64,000 bases of DNA from Dipteris shenzhenensis (taxonomy: Eukaryota; Polypodiophyta; Polypodiopsida; Gleicheniales): assembly GCA_047967505.1 (NCBI GenBank), contig CM106541.1; one strand, written 5' to 3'. This document shows, piece after piece, positions 45,061 through 57,705 of this stretch. Positions within the stretch are counted from its first letter, which is position 1. Each line of letters starts with the position of its first letter. The notes beneath the pieces were generated by a model. The model was given only the letters and a program-made list of their open reading frames with translations, made no database searches and was not told the DNA's origin. The translations under genes and the position numbers were made by a program.

Positions 45061-47483
45061 CGAGGGAAGAAGTGTAGGAAGAGGGTGCTTGAATGGGGGA
45101 ATAGGATGCAAATAAGGTAAGGGTAGGATTGGGGAAAGAGGGCATGGGAGTGGGGGGAGAGGGTGTAGGGGAGATGCTAGGGGAAGGTGAGAGGTAAGAG
45201 AGAGAGGCAAGGAATTGGTTGGGATATGAGAGGATGAATAAGGGGAGGCATTCCCTTAAAATTAAAGTGCATTCTCTCCTATACCCATCATTTATGGTAC
45301 AACTTGAGTCGTGATCCATTAATAAGACCTTTAGAATCCCCGTCAATGGTGCTTAGCAGCGCTGCTCCTTGGGGAAGGATTTTTGTAACACCGAATCGTC
45401 TTGTCCAAGCATAAACAAATTTCTTTTCTTTTTTAAAATTTTTTCTTCATACATTAAAACAAAATCACCTTTTTCGAACTTGGGTTTTCTCAAATGTCTG
45501 TCATGCCAAGCCTTTTGCCGTCATCACTCAATCTTAGTTGGAATTTGTGCCAACCTCTGCTCCTCATTAAGTTGCGCCAAACCCTCCAATCGGGCAAGGT
45601 ATGTTTCATGAAAGTGGTATGTGCAGGGTGTTATTAATTTGTAAGAGCCTAAGCTGAATTTGAAGGGCATGACAGCTTCTTGATCGTATGGCACTTGGAT
45701 GGCAGTGTGCTCAATGGTTGCTTTGTATAAGTAGTGAGATATGCCCATAAGGCACCCAAAAGAGCCTCATGCCATTGTTGGGGCATCTCATTGCATATTT
45801 TTAAGATCATCTTCCTGAACAACTTATTTGTGGTTTCTAATTGGCCATTGGCTCTAGGGTAATATGCACAAGATCGTCGATGAAAGATTTTATACCTTTG
45901 GAGAAGACGTGAGATAACCTCATTGATCAAATGTGTACCCCGATCAATCATGAGTTTGAGGGGGCAACCATACCTTGTGAACACGTGCTCAAAGAGGAAT
46001 GTGGCAATTGTGTTTGCAGTGTTGTCAGTGGTTGCATTGGCCTCTACCCATTTGGTGGAATAATTGGTGGCAACTAATATGTATTTCTGACCATGGGAGG
46101 ATGGGGTGATAGAGCCCATGAAATCTAACCCCGAACGCTCAAAAGGAGCCCAGAATTCACCAAGAGATAGAGGATTGTCGTCGAGACAATTTGGTCTTGG
46201 AGCTGCCCTTTGGCAACAGGCATCACATTTTTGGACAAAGGTATTCCCCACGATAGCCCAGATTATAGTATCTTCCTTGCATTAACAAGTGCTAAACAAT
46301 GTCCACCCACCGTAGGTCTAGCATGTGCATCTTCCAGTATGTGTGGGGTTTCATGTGGGTTGACACATCTTCTAAGAATACCATCTCTTCCCATCTAGTA
46401 CAATTCTCCATTTATTATTTGATACCATCCACATTTGAGAAGAAGGGTGCTTTTGTGCCTTGCTATCATTACTTGTGGGAAAGTGCCCATGGAAAGCAGG
46501 GTGGCTACATGCTTGTACCAATATGGAATGGCTTTTGTTTGGAATAGGAAAGAATATGGTAGGTCATTAGGAACTCCGTCATTTGTGCTAGGTTCCCTAG
46601 ACTCTATCCTAGGGAGGTGGTCTACTGTAAAGTGTTACTTTTCGGGGCAAATCAGCACTTCAAATTCAAAATCTTGAAACAACAACAACCACCTTTGTAC
46701 CTTTCTAGAAACCATAGTCTTGTTATGGAGATATTGACTGCTTGATGATCGGTGATCATGATAAATTTTTTTGCCAAAAGATAATGCCTAAAATTTTGCA
46801 AAGCAAACACCATTGCCAACCCCTCCCTCTCTGAGGTGCAATAGTTTTTCTCTACAGAGTTGAGTTGTCAACTGGAAAAATATATAGGGAGGTCTGGGGT
46901 CCTTCATCTTCAGGTTGTGTGAGTACTGCCCCAATAGCTTTGTTGCTTGCATCAATATGGACATGAAAATCCTTATTCAGTATGGGTTTACAAGTATTGG
47001 GGCTCACACCAATGCCCTCTTGAGGGTGTCAAGTGCTTGTTGTTGTCTAGGACCCCAACGAATGGAACAACATGGTAAAGTAGCTCTGTAAGAGGGCATG
47101 CTATATCTACAAAGTGCCTAATAAATTTTCAATGATAGCCAGATTGGTGGGCTCGCACTCCCTTGATATGATTGGGGGGCTCCATTGTGAGAACTTCCAT
47201 TATCTTCTCTGGGTCAGGGCACATTCCCATATAGGATGTCACGTGACCCAACAATGTCCCTCTTGTAACTAGAAATTCACACTTCATGGGGTTGAGCCTT
47301 AATCCTACCATTTTACATTTTTTAAAACATAGAAGCAAAAGACAAAGGTGATCTTTTAGGGAAAACTCTTTTGCTTCAGACCTCTTTCCATTTGTGTAGG
47401 TGAAGTCATCCAATACTACTCACATAAAATCAGTGAGATGTTCGAGGATACTTTGGTGATGAATCTTTGGAATATTGGTGGTG

Positions 47484-47489
47484 CATTAC
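47484..47489. repeat. Target-site duplication, left (CATTAC)
   Basis: CATTAC precedes the inserted transposon; the same six bases follow it at 48617-48622. Removing one copy restores continuity of the RT 'LCNA' segment. Confidence 0.75.
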
Positions 47490-48616
47490 GGGGGTTTCCA
47501 TTTTTCAAGCAAAAACCCCTGAGCGACGAGCGGACAAAAGGTAGTAGGGGTCAAAATATATAGGCTCAAGTCATTTTTGGGGAGCAAAAAAATCCAAATT
47601 ATTTCAAGGAATATGTAAGTAAATATGAAATACTAATAAATAGATATAGATATAAATATACCTTTATATAATATACATATATAATTCCAAGTGGTTACTT
47701 ATTTTATCACTTTCAAATATCCTTTCTTTTCCTTTCACCATTGGTTGGTTTTGAGCAAATATCCTCTTTATAGTTCCTCAAGATGACTTAAGAAAATAAT
47801 ATAATACTTTTTTAATAGACCCTCTAAGTGTATTTTTTGAGAGGAATATGGTTTGAAGAGCATTCCCCCCAACCCTATTCCACTGGCGGAATACCCTTGG
47901 AGAGCCTACGCAGAAGGGGTCATAACTTTTTCTCCTTATCTTAGATTGAGGAGCTGTAAAAAGGAAAAATGTTCAAAATTTCATGATCTATGCAATGGTA
48001 GGCTTACAATTATACTTTTGATAGTTATAAAAGATAAAAAGTAAAAATTTCAAGATGTATATGAGAGTTACAACTTCTCCCTAATTCATATTATGGTAGG
48101 AAGGGGTTCAATAGAGACCACATTTCCTTAAAAGTACTTAGGTTTGGAGAATTGAGAATATTTTGAAAATTTGTTTCTTGCCTTCCCATATTTGATAATG
48201 TATTAGAGATTAATTTATGATCGATTATAATGGCCTCAAGTATGAGGTTTCCAATATCTTTTTCCTACTCATCCAAGGAATATGGTATACATTGTTATAT
48301 GAGAGCTTCAAATATGGGATTGCTAAAGATTAGGGAATCTCTTTTAAATTGATTTAATTACCATAATCCTCAAAAGAGAGTATGGTAGGGAGGTATTTAT
48401 AGGAGTTTCTAAAGTGTTCACTATTTGTTCATATATAGATGATGTTCTCTAAAATGAGGGTTATAATGAAAAATAAGTAAGTATATGGTTCCATAAATGA
48501 GAAATTAAGAAAGAATTGTACATTCCTTTGAGAAATATACAAGCATGGTTGGTGTCAAAAATTATCACTCGGACTTTTCTGCTCGTACGTTTTTGCTCGA
48601 AAAGTGTGCACATCCC
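47490..48616. mobile_element. 1,127-bp non-autonomous TIR DNA transposon inserted in Gypsy RT
   Basis: The ends form an imperfect ~35-bp terminal inverted repeat: the left end and the reverse complement of the right end agree at roughly two thirds of positions, including TTTTC-AGCAAAAAC and GAGC. It is flanked by CATTAC on both sides. The interior is AT-rich with no coding frame. The superfamily is unclear: the visible duplication is 6 bp, possibly a decayed 8-bp hAT duplication. Confidence 0.75.
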
Positions 48617-49069
48617 ATTACAGAGCCTAAATGTCATTTTCTTAAGCTTGTATGTACCCCATGGAGTCACAAATGTTGTTTTGTCTTGATCTTCCTCAAC
48701 AATGCATAGTTGGTTGTATCCACTAAACCCATCCACCATGAAGGAGTACAATGAATGTGATGCCACATCTTTGAGCACCCTATCCATGATAGGGCGTGGA
48801 AATCCATCCTTGATGGTTGCTTCATTCAAGGCTCAATAGTCCACGAAACTCAAATTTTCTTAGTCTTTTTCTTGGGCACAATGACTATTGGTAACAACCA
48901 TTCCGAATGCTCAATTGGGACTATGAGTCCAGTGGTTTCCATCCTTATGAGCTCCTCCTTTGATAGCTATGGTGTAATTGGGATTCATACTATAAGGTAG
49001 CTTTTGAATAGACTTTGTATCAGGCTTGAGGGGTATGTGATGAATGCCGATATCCTCAAGGACTCCTAC

Positions 49070-50216
49070 TAGGCCCTCATGCCATTGTTGGGGCATCTCA
49101 TTGCAGATTTTTAAGATCATCTTGCTCAACACCTTATTTGTGCTTTTTGCTTGGCCATTGGCTCCACGGCAATAGGCACAAGATTGTTGATGAAAGATTT
49201 TATACCTTTGGAGAAGACATGAGATGACCTCATTGATAAAATGTGTACCCTATGCACTTTTGAGATCGAGGGAGCAACCATACCTTCTAAACACATGCTC
49301 ATAGAGGAATGTGGCAACTGCATTTTTAGTGTTGTCATTGGTTGCCTTGGCCTCTGCCCATTTGTGGTGGCATAATTTGTGGCAACTAATATGTATTTCT
49401 GACAATGGGAGGCTAGTGTGATAGGTCCCATGAAATCTAACCCCCAACACTCAAAAGGAGCATAGGCTTCACCAAGAGATAGAGGATTGTGGTTGGGATA
49501 CTTTGGTCTTGGAGCTGCCCTTTGGCAGGCATCACATTTTTGGACAAAGGTCTTTGCATCTCGAAAGAGGTAAGGCCACCATAGCCCAGATTGTAGTATC
49601 TTCCTTGGTAGTAACAAGTGCTGAACAATGTCCACCCACCGGTCCAACATGTGCATCTTCCAGTATGTGTGGGGTTTCATGTGGGTTGACATATCTTTTG
49701 AGAATACCATCTCTTCCCATCTGGTACAATTATCAATTTATCATTTGATACCATCCACATTTGAGAAGAAGGATGTGCTTTTGCCTTGTTGTCATTCCTT
49801 CTAGAAAAGTGCCTGTGGAAAGATGGGTGGCTACAGCCTCGTACCAATATGGAATGGCCTCGTACCAATATGGAATGGCTTTTGCTTGGAATAAGAAAGC
49901 ATCTTGTAGGTCATCAAGACTTCTATGTTAGGTTCCTAGACTCTATCCTAGATAGGTGGTTTGCTGCAAAGTGTTGCTTTTTGGGTCAAATCACCACTTC
50001 AAAGTCAAACTCTTGAAACAACCACCACCACCTTTGTACCTTTCCAGAAACCACTGTCATGTTAAGGAGATACTTGAGTGCTTGGTGATCAGTGATCATG
50101 AAGAATTTGTTTGCCAAAAGATAATGGCTAAATTTTTGCAAAGCAACCACCATTACCAACCCCTCCCTCTCTGTGGTGCAATAGTTTGTCTCTATAGAGA
50201 TGAAACATGGGCATCA
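49070..50216 (-). pseudogene. Second Gypsy fragment: RNase H and integrase
   Basis: Minus strand, same family as the preceding copy. RNase H near 50150-50000 ('FFMITDHQAL'-type segment). Integrase zinc-binding and core at 49710-49130 ('MKPHTYWKMHMLDRWVDIVQH', 'FVQKCDACQRAAPRPK', 'GLDFMGPITLASHCQKYILV', 'MPQQWHEGLVG'). At about 49070 the integrase frame runs without break into the RT start of the next copy. An 18-bp direct duplication (CTCGTACCAATATGGAAT) is at 49839 and 49859. Confidence 0.8.
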
Positions 50217-51889
50217 CTCCATAATCGGACTCAGCAAGACAATTTGCAAATATCTCTCTGCTGCTACTATAACTCCAAAATCCCAATCGCCGATGGATGA
50301 GAAATGGGGAGTCAACCCTTGTAATTGACTTGTAAATAAAACCTTAGGAAACTTAACCTTAGCCAAAATGCCACATGGCATTGGTGTAGAAATTTCAAGA
50401 AATCTGCAATAGAGAAGAAGAACGTCTGCTCAAAGAGAGATAGCTTGCAAGATACTCCACCGAATCACACAAGACTTCCCCCCATGATGTACACAAACCC
50501 ATTTGGAATCGCACAGGCATATATAGTACGCTCAACAATCATCGGAGGTATAGAAGCAAGAGGATCTATAGCACACAGCTACACTCATTTACTGTCACCA
50601 ACCGAGATCCTTGAGTCCTCGAGTCTCTTGAATCTTGTCACAATTCTAGACTTGAGCTTCAAGAAGAGGGATTCTCCTGCTTGCTCTCACAATTAGCCAT
50701 ACTAATCCCAATGGAACCCTCTACCTCCATATCAAGATTGCTCCCCCCACTCTTCTTGACCGTTGTAATCTTGGTCTTGCACTTGGGGAGTGGGTGGGAT
50801 AGTTGAACAACCCAGGACATGGGCACATGGGCCTCAGCCAAAATGTGTGCATTTGAGCCTCAACCATTTCTTGAAACATGTACAAGATGAAATAAAGTAC
50901 AGATAAGGCATCCAAACCATGTGCAACTGCCCCATGACAAAACCATTTGCCCTCCTCGGTGAAGCAAGCATGAGGTATGCCCATTATACAAAAATATGAC
51001 TAAAATTAAAGAGATACAATATGTCGCATCATGTAGAGACATCAACATGAGAATAAGAACCACATGTTTCTATGAAGTACCATGTCATGGATAAAATTAA
51101 AGTAGAAAGCAAATGCATACAATGAAATGTCTAGAGTACAATAATGGAAATCCCATGATGCTAATCCATTCAATGCCTCAGATCCATCATGGGACCTCCT
51201 TAGATCCATTTGATGCCCCTGAACTAAGGAGTCTGAGTATTATCCTCATCACCATGAGAGTCGTCATCATCACTATCTTGGGAGTGGGAGTCATCTATGC
51301 TCTTGTCCTTACCCTGATCCTCGTAATCAGGATCATCTTGGTCATGTGTCCCCACAAGCTACTATTTGTCTCATGGGCTGCCATATGTCCCAAGCCAGAT
51401 GTCAAGGCTGCCACCCCAGCTTGCCACCACGTGTCATATTGAGATTGTGGACTTAGGTTATTTTAACGACTCTTTCTTTGCCTAACCAAAAATTTAATTT
51501 AGGTGACCAATACTACTTTGATTTGACTTCTATTTCTACCCTTAGGTTCTGGTTGTTAGATCTATTCAAAGGGCTAGTCTAGGGTTAGTTGACTTTGGTT
51601 GCCATTTTCACATAACCTATTAGGTGTATTAGTTTTTCATCTTGTCTTGTATCTCTTTGACTCTTTCATGTTCATAGGCCCACACTCAAGGTTATTACAA
51701 ACATTCTATTCAATAGGTTTTGGGTTGGTGTGCATTCTATGCATTTGATTGGTCCCATGTTTGGGTACTCCATATCGGCGGTGGTCTTTATGCTCTTCTA
51801 AAGAGATACATCTCAAATTGTGGGATAGTGGGACACTAATGCTCGTAACCCCTCCACCCCTTCCACCCTAAAATGCTAGACCCTAGCCA
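50217..51889. other. No gene recognised
   Basis: Sequence of changing composition. Short frames only; a run of Asp/Glu-type codons on the minus strand around 51230-51340 may be a decayed acidic exon. Nothing assignable. Confidence 0.35.
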
Positions 51890-52640
51890 ACTAGTACCTA
51901 ATTGAACAATAGACTCATAGGCTACTAGTGGCAACACTGTGGGCAGATGCCTATGAATATGTAAAAGGCTGTGATGTATGCCGATGGACTACTAACCACA
52001 ACACAAAGACTTCAATACCCTAACAATAGTTGTTACACAAAAACCATTTGAAAAATGGGGGATTGACTATGTGGGTCCCATCCATCTAGCACAGTAAAAG
52101 GAACACGAGCATGCTACATCATTGTGGCCACTGATTACTTTACAAAATGGGCTGAAGCTAAAGCAATCAAAAAGGAAGATGCCAAAAGCATAACGAGATT
52201 CTTATACGAAAATGTGATCACCCGATTTGGATGCCCCATTGAAATTGTGTCGGATAGAGGCACACATTTTGTCAATGAGATAATCCAAGAACTCTTGTTC
52301 GGCTTTATGTGGTAATCCATAGAAAAAGCACACCCTACTATCCCCAAGGGAATGGATAGGATGAATCCACCAACAAAATAATATGCATTATCCTCACCAA
52401 GGTAGTTGAACCACATCGTTCTAATTGGGCAGAGAAACTGAATGTAGCCTTATGGGCATACAGAACCACACTCAAGGTCAGTACAGGGAACACACCTTTT
52501 CAATTGGTGTACAACCTTGAAGCTACTATATCAACATGCAAGCCATCCCCAAAAAAAATGAAGATTTGGGAAACCAAGTCTTCCTTAGTTAGGATTAGAT
52601 TGTATCATGAGCACTCACTTGCATATGTATGTCTTCGCAC
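51890..52640 (+). pseudogene. Gypsy integrase fragment, plus strand
   Basis: A different Gypsy lineage from the minus-strand copies. Segments: 'CDVCRW' (zinc finger, near 51975), 'KWGIDYVGPIHL' (52055), 'MATDYFTKWAEAKAIKKEDAKS' (52124), 'GCPIEIVSDRGTHFVNEII', 'PYYPQGNG(stop)DESTNKII', 'NWAEKLNVALWAYRTT', 'GNTPFQLVYNLEA'. The catalytic D...D...E region is largely present but broken by frameshifts and a TAG in a GQ-type context. Confidence 0.85.
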
Positions 52641-53039
52641 ATATAGGTCACATCAATCGATTTTAACCTAAGGCTCAAAAGTGATGCGTGAGTTCTAGTT
52701 GCCCTATGAAATCCCAGCAACAAAAAAAGCATATAGTTAGTGCCTACCTAGCTACTAGGTCACGTGCACTCACACGCTTTCACTTAGACACATAGATGAT
52801 TGCATGAATAATTGTGCCACACACTTTCATTCCACACTCTCAAAGCATGTATAAAAATAAGATCTCCCACAAACACACAGAAAGGTCATACCTGCATGCC
52901 AACCAATCTAATGATCAATGGTACACCACATATACATGGATGTAGGTTTAGAAAAGATGTCGCCACTAAAGAGGATGTGCAGAAAGAGCCCACTACCTCA
53001 ACCACAAGACCCCCTCTAGAGTTCACAGCCATCTAGATC

Positions 53040-55180
53040 CTCTCAACCACGAAGACCATAGGAATTTGTGGTCCAGAGCGATAGCTCTGAAGAGGATTCA
53101 GTGCATGACCAAGAAGAACAAATGCCACCCCAGTCACCACCAGCCTACACAACCATTGATGGGGCCCAGTCACTGGAACTTGTTTGGCCACCTACATCAA
53201 CTTATGCTCTTTCCTAGGAAGCAACATCTTACTTAGAGCAAAGGGGTCTAGGCAGCTTGCATGAGAGCCTAAAATCCTTGGAGGACAGTCCTACAATGAC
53301 CACATACATCAGGGACTTTCTCCATTCTTACCACTCCAGCAATGTAAAGGTTGGCAAGTATGGTACAATCACTGCACATCAGAGCCCACTAAACATTATC
53401 CTCGACAGTACAGTCATTCAAAGGGCTTTCTCACTGCCAACACATGGTGCCAAATACCCTACACAGCTTGCCGATGCAAAGTTTCTCGAAGTATAGTCTC
53501 TCCTCACCAAGGACACACTGTTCCATAGGGATGGCATATTGCTTCGCACAATCCTTAACCATTGCCTCAAGGAAGCAGCATAATTTCTATCCACAATTCT
53601 GGGGGTTAAGTGCGGCAAGAATCGATCCCTTCCACTTCGCACATTTTTTTTGCTGAGTAGGAAGCTAAAACAAGACTAGGTCTAGTACTTAGTCATCTTC
53701 TTTACAAAGAAACTAGATGGTTCATCAAGCCAAACTGTAAAATTCCACACTTATTGGCTATAATCATAAAAAAGGAGCTACAAGAAAGAGAAATGACTCT
53801 GCCCTAGTCACCAAAACCAATTGAGGAGTTGGACATACCCTTCTCATCGGTATGGGAGCCATCACCAACTTCTCCTACTATTACATTGACAAGTACAGAT
53901 GTCTTAGAAGGAATACCTATTCTAGAGGTTGGGATTGAGGAATTGCCCCATGAGATGCTACAGCTCGGTGCACAACTACAAACAATATATCTCCAACAAC
54001 AGCAGTAACCAGAGCCTGAGGCAAGATCAGCACCAAAACCTGAGGAAAGATCGGCACTAGAGCCTGAGGCTACATCATCACTAGAACCACCCATCGACAC
54101 CATGCCAGTCGATGAGCCACAACAAGGGGAGCTAGTGCCAAATCAGTAGTATGACTATTGTACACAAGGGATTGAAATACCATTGGAACAACTTCCCCCA
54201 AGTATAACAAAACCATCGGGATGGCTACATGGGCACCACTTGTATCAGCAGTAGTATCACCAGACCTCATCATCATTTGTCATTCTCCAACATCAAGCTA
54301 GCCAAATGATCCAAATATTAGAACTATTCAATAGCTTGGCCAAAGAAGAATATGCAAGAGAATTGTACAGATAGATTGCAATAGAAATCGAAGACCAATT
54401 CCAAGAAATTGCCATAGAGGTCAAGGCACTTCGGGCACAGATAGATGAGAAGGGCAAAAGAAGTGCGAATGAACCAAGCTCTCCATGCTCAAGAAAAGGC
54501 AGTGAGGGGTGTGACCCTCAACCTCCACCAAAACCAAACACAGCTAATAGTAGTAGTATAACCAACGGCAATCCTACAGACCTACTATAACTCCTTGACA
54601 TCTGCACATGCTCAGCAGACAGAGGTAGTGGCACAAGCTCAACTCACTCTAATTCACAAAGAAGAAGAGCTCCAGGATTGCAAAGACAAGCTTGAAGACA
54701 TGAAATAATATTTGGTAGTACGAGCCTTTAGCATTGACGAGCTTACAAGGGAATGTAGAATCTTAAAGGATCAACTTGCAACCACTCAAGAGGCCAACAC
54801 TTCACAAGCATAAGTCTTGGACCAATGGTCCAATACCACTAAAGACATTTCTCAATAGGCAAAGGTCACCTTGCAAATGAGAAAGCTTAAGGAGGCAAAT
54901 ACAACCATGTACCAACAATACAAAGAAAAAATGAATGAGATCCACTCCCAAAAGATAATCATCTCCAAGCTTGAACTCCAATTGCTAATGCACAACAATG
55001 AGGCATTGGAAGACAATACCAATGAAGCCCCACTACAATGCACAATGGTGGTGTACCAAGAGCTTGTGGCTGCTCTACAAGTGGAAGATCACCTCAACAC
55101 ACACGTGCTTATCCAATGGAAGCAACTCCAAATTAGGATCATATCTACTCATCCAATAATCAAATGGGAACGTTCATAGG
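53040..55180 (+). pseudogene. Degenerate coiled-coil protein gene
   Basis: Plus-strand relic, perhaps ~700 codons, traceable through stops and frameshifts. Segments: 'EDSVHDQEEQMPPQSPP', 'SLHESLKSLEDSPTMTTYI', an acidic Pro/Glu-rich section with repeated '(P)EPEARSAPKPEERSALEPEA' units near 54010-54080 (codons GAGCCTGAGG), then heptad-rich coiled coil ('EIEDQFQEIAIEVKALRAQ', 'TLIHKEEELQDCKDKLEDM', 'MYQQYKEKMNEIHSQKII'). Stops are mostly TAG. It follows the Gypsy integrase, so it may be an extra ORF of that element. Family not recognised. Confidence 0.5.
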
Positions 55181-55199
55181 GACCAAAACTCTGTGCATA

Positions 55200-55925
55200 A
55201 TTTGCTAAGACTTGTCATAAGATGAGAAAAATATCTTATGCCTGTCTACACAGGCCAGGTTTATAGCACTCAGGACGGATGCTTTCAATGCATATGCATG
55301 CCTCATGGGTAGTCCTCCCCTCAGGGTTATTGCAAGTTTGTTGCCATTGCTACAAAGGCCATCACTATTATTTGCAAGGCACGACATAACCGACATCCCA
55401 TCAACATACAAATTTTGGTTCTTTCCCACCACGGCTTCCACGGGAAGAGCAGGGTATTCTCAGTATGTAGGGTTTCGAGGCTTTTTGTCACCTACAAATA
55501 TATCAGGGTTGTCATTTGTAGTATACGTGTAGCTTAGGACCTTGAGTCATGTTTCAGTGAGAGACGGTCTTAAGTGTGGTAAGCAAATGTACTACATGTG
55601 TGTGTTTAAGGGTTAGGAGGAGGTTCTAGGGTTTAGAAGAAGTTCCAGTGTGTATGTTGTGTATGCTATATAGTTACAAGAATCCCATATCCACATTGTG
55701 TAATTCAATTCTTACAGCCAACCGCATTTTAATTACAATTCCAAATAAAACATTACAACTCCAAAACGCAAAGCTCAAAAAGTGCTTGTATATACATATA
55801 GCACGAAGCTAAGCCATGTCATGTGGCTTTAAGTACAAAAAATAAGAGGAGTGTATATACAAGAGGCACAAAGCCAAGCCAGTGGCTTTAAGTACAAAAA
55901 AGAGTAGCTAGCACTACTTGTATGA
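55200..55925. other. No gene recognised
   Basis: Non-coding sequence between the coiled-coil pseudogene and the CACTA cassette. 'GTGGCTTTAAGTACAAAAAA' recurs at 55821 and 55882 as part of a ~60-bp imperfect direct repeat. CACTACTTG at 55912 resembles a CACTA end, but no partner was found. Confidence 0.4.
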
Positions 55926-57369
55926 CTAATCTATGTTCTCCAGGTCCTCGCTCCCTTCCACGCTCCCTTCTGCACCTCCTTCCTCCTCTTCCTCATCATC
56001 TTGTGCACGGGCCTGTAAACAAGGGACAACATATATCAATGTATGAAAAATCAAATCTTTACTTATAATTTTGGCATTATTTAATTACTTTCAAATACCT
56101 AGGGGGCTGCTCCAGTAGCTCGGGTATACTGCTCCTCAGTAATCAACCCGTCATCATAGAAGTGCCTCCATGTATCTCCTCTGCGATGGTGGCGGTGGTA
56201 GGCTGTCTCCATAGGAGTAGGGTATCTACCCACGATCTCAAGCTGCATGAACGCGACACACTTTGCGGAGGGATTAGTACAAAGAAACAACCTCCTAATA
56301 AACTACATAAGCAATATAATTTGAGATCGATACTTACAAACTGGGCCTCCCATGATTCAACACCCCCTGCTCCAAAATGCGCGCTTCCATATTCCTCCAT
56401 TTGGATCCTCCATACCTCCACGTGCTGCAGACTGGGGTCCTCCCTCGCTGACTTCATTGCCTTCTTTCACTCACGCTTGTGAGTGGTGTGGGGCGGGCCC
56501 CTTGGTGGTTGACCTGCCTCAAGCTTGGCAAGCTCCACTAGTGCCTGCCTCTTAAGCGAAGATCTTGTATTGCTAAGTATCGTAACAATCTTTGACTTCC
56601 CCCATTTATCTGTGAACTGGCGATTGGGGGGGTTAGGATACCTAGAGCGAACAGCAGCGAGGGTCTCATCAGCCAACCTCTTTGGGTGGTCTTTGTAGTG
56701 GATAAAGCAATCTCTATAATTCTTAGCAATTACAGAGCGCATGAAGGCCATGATGTCCTTCCCCCGCGCATCCATCAAGATGCCTCCTGTCTGAGTGATG
56801 TCATAATAAATCGTACCATCACCCAAAGGCATGTCTAAATCATCTGAATCATCATCCTCCCCACCGTCACATGGCCCAAAGCACTGTGCCATGCATCCCC
56901 CACTGCCCTCCCTGCTACTATGCGTGCTACCCTATCGTGTCGAGCTCATACACTGGCCACTCGTAGCTGGGGATTGCATGGGACTACGCTGACCACTCAT
57001 AGCTGGAGAAGCGAGTCTCGATGGCACAGGAGTACGTCGACGACTCGCCGAGACAGAAGGACCTCCTGACGGCATGGGGGAAGGGGCATAAGATGGGATG
57101 GCAGAAGGGACATAAGACGGCATGGGGGAAGGGGCATAAGACGGTACGGGGGAAGGGGCATAAGACGGCTGTGCTGACTCCGCTGGGGTGATCTCAGGTG
57201 GTGTGGGGTGGCTTGGAGTTTATAGTGCTGACTCCTAGGGAGTGTTTAGAGTACCCGTCATATACCCGTATAACTCCGCAAGAGTAGGAGGGTGCCCTAA
57301 AAGGTTATATAAGTCCTTCCAAATAGATTCTCGGGGATCAGGTGAGCTGGAAGCACTTCCTGGCCACAT
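55926..57369 (-). pseudogene. CACTA Transposase_24-like gene, three phase-0 exons
   Basis: Exons 57369-56338, 56260-56099 and 56012-55926 (1,032, 162 and 87 nt, all multiples of three) with GT-AG junctions (TTT|GTAAGT, TAG|GTATTT; acceptors GCAAAG and TTTACAG). About 426 codons. N-terminus 'MWPGSASSSPDPRESIWKDL'; a Pro/Ser/Tyr repeat (PSYAPSPMPSYVPS-type, about four units, 57170-57060); an acidic patch 'GGEDDDSDDLDMP'; core 'MDARGKDIMAFMRSVIAKNY', 'NRQFTDKWGKSKIVTIL'; and an acidic C-terminus ending ENID. Five in-frame stops (57235, 57220, 56932, 56467 and at 56099) all fit C-to-T change of CAG, CAA or CGA. It is divergent from the transposase gene at 58297. The role is inferred as the DNA-binding or accessory CACTA protein. 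Confidence 0.7.
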
Positions 57370-57449
57370 GTTGAAGTGGAAAAAAGAAAAAAAATCTATT
57401 ACTGATGAGCTGAGAAGAAAGGGGAAGAAAAGAGAGGCTTACTGTCAGA

Positions 57450-57705
57450 GCACGTCTATAGACACGTCTGATTTGCACGTCTATACACGCATCTAACAGA
57501 GTGTCTAATTGCTCGTCTAATAGAGCGTCTAATTGCTCGTCTAATAGAGCATCTAACTGCTCGTCTAACAGAGCGTCTAACAGAGCATCTAACAGAGCAT
57601 CTATCGACGTGCATGTCTATGTCTGTAACAGGCCAGATGCGTGTTTACACGCCCCTATAGACATGCCTATAGATGCACTCTGAGACGCGCCTATAGACGC
57701 ACTCC
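57450..57705. repeat. 12-bp CGTCTA/TAGACG motif cluster A
   Basis: Units of about 12 bp (GCGTCTAATAGA, TCGTCTAATTGC, GCATCTAACAGA) repeat head to tail at about 57495-57610. The motif then appears in reverse orientation (TAGACATG, TAGATGCA, TAGACGCA) to 57705. Located between the two divergent CACTA genes. Confidence 0.9.

Larger units (their letters stand above)
45288..49070 (-). pseudogene. Gypsy pol (RT, RNase H, integrase), split by a transposon
   Basis: Minus-strand order: RT N-terminus (49070-48623: 'HHIPLKPDTKSIQKLPYSMNPN', 'PIEHSEWLLPIVIVPKK', 'DGFPRPIMDRVLKDVASHS', 'FVTPWGTYKLKKMTFRLCN'); a 1,127-bp insertion; RT C-terminus (47483-47129: 'PPIFQRFITKV', 'MDDFT', 'LRLNPMKCEFLVTRGTLLGHV'); RNase H ('YLLAKKFIMITDH', near 46770); integrase (46251-45650: 'FVQKCDACCQRAAP', 'LDFMGSITP', 'MIDRGTHLINEVI', 'YYPRANGQLETTNK'); and the C-terminal tail (45610-45288: 'RKPKFEKGDFVL', 'NGSRLKLYHK' then TGA). 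Many frameshifts and stops. Repeat block 43435-45060 follows it. Confidence 0.85.

Noticed and set aside
44966-45346. Pro/Ser-rich C-terminal extension of Gypsy pol
   Set aside because: The frame that matches the integrase tail (NGSRLKLYHK) ends at 45288. The Pro/Ser-rich frame is a shifted reading of repeat sequence.
57490-57620. Regular short repeats as a possible CRISPR array
   Set aside because: There are no unique spacers between identical long repeats. The units are 12 bp head to tail in a plant transposon context.
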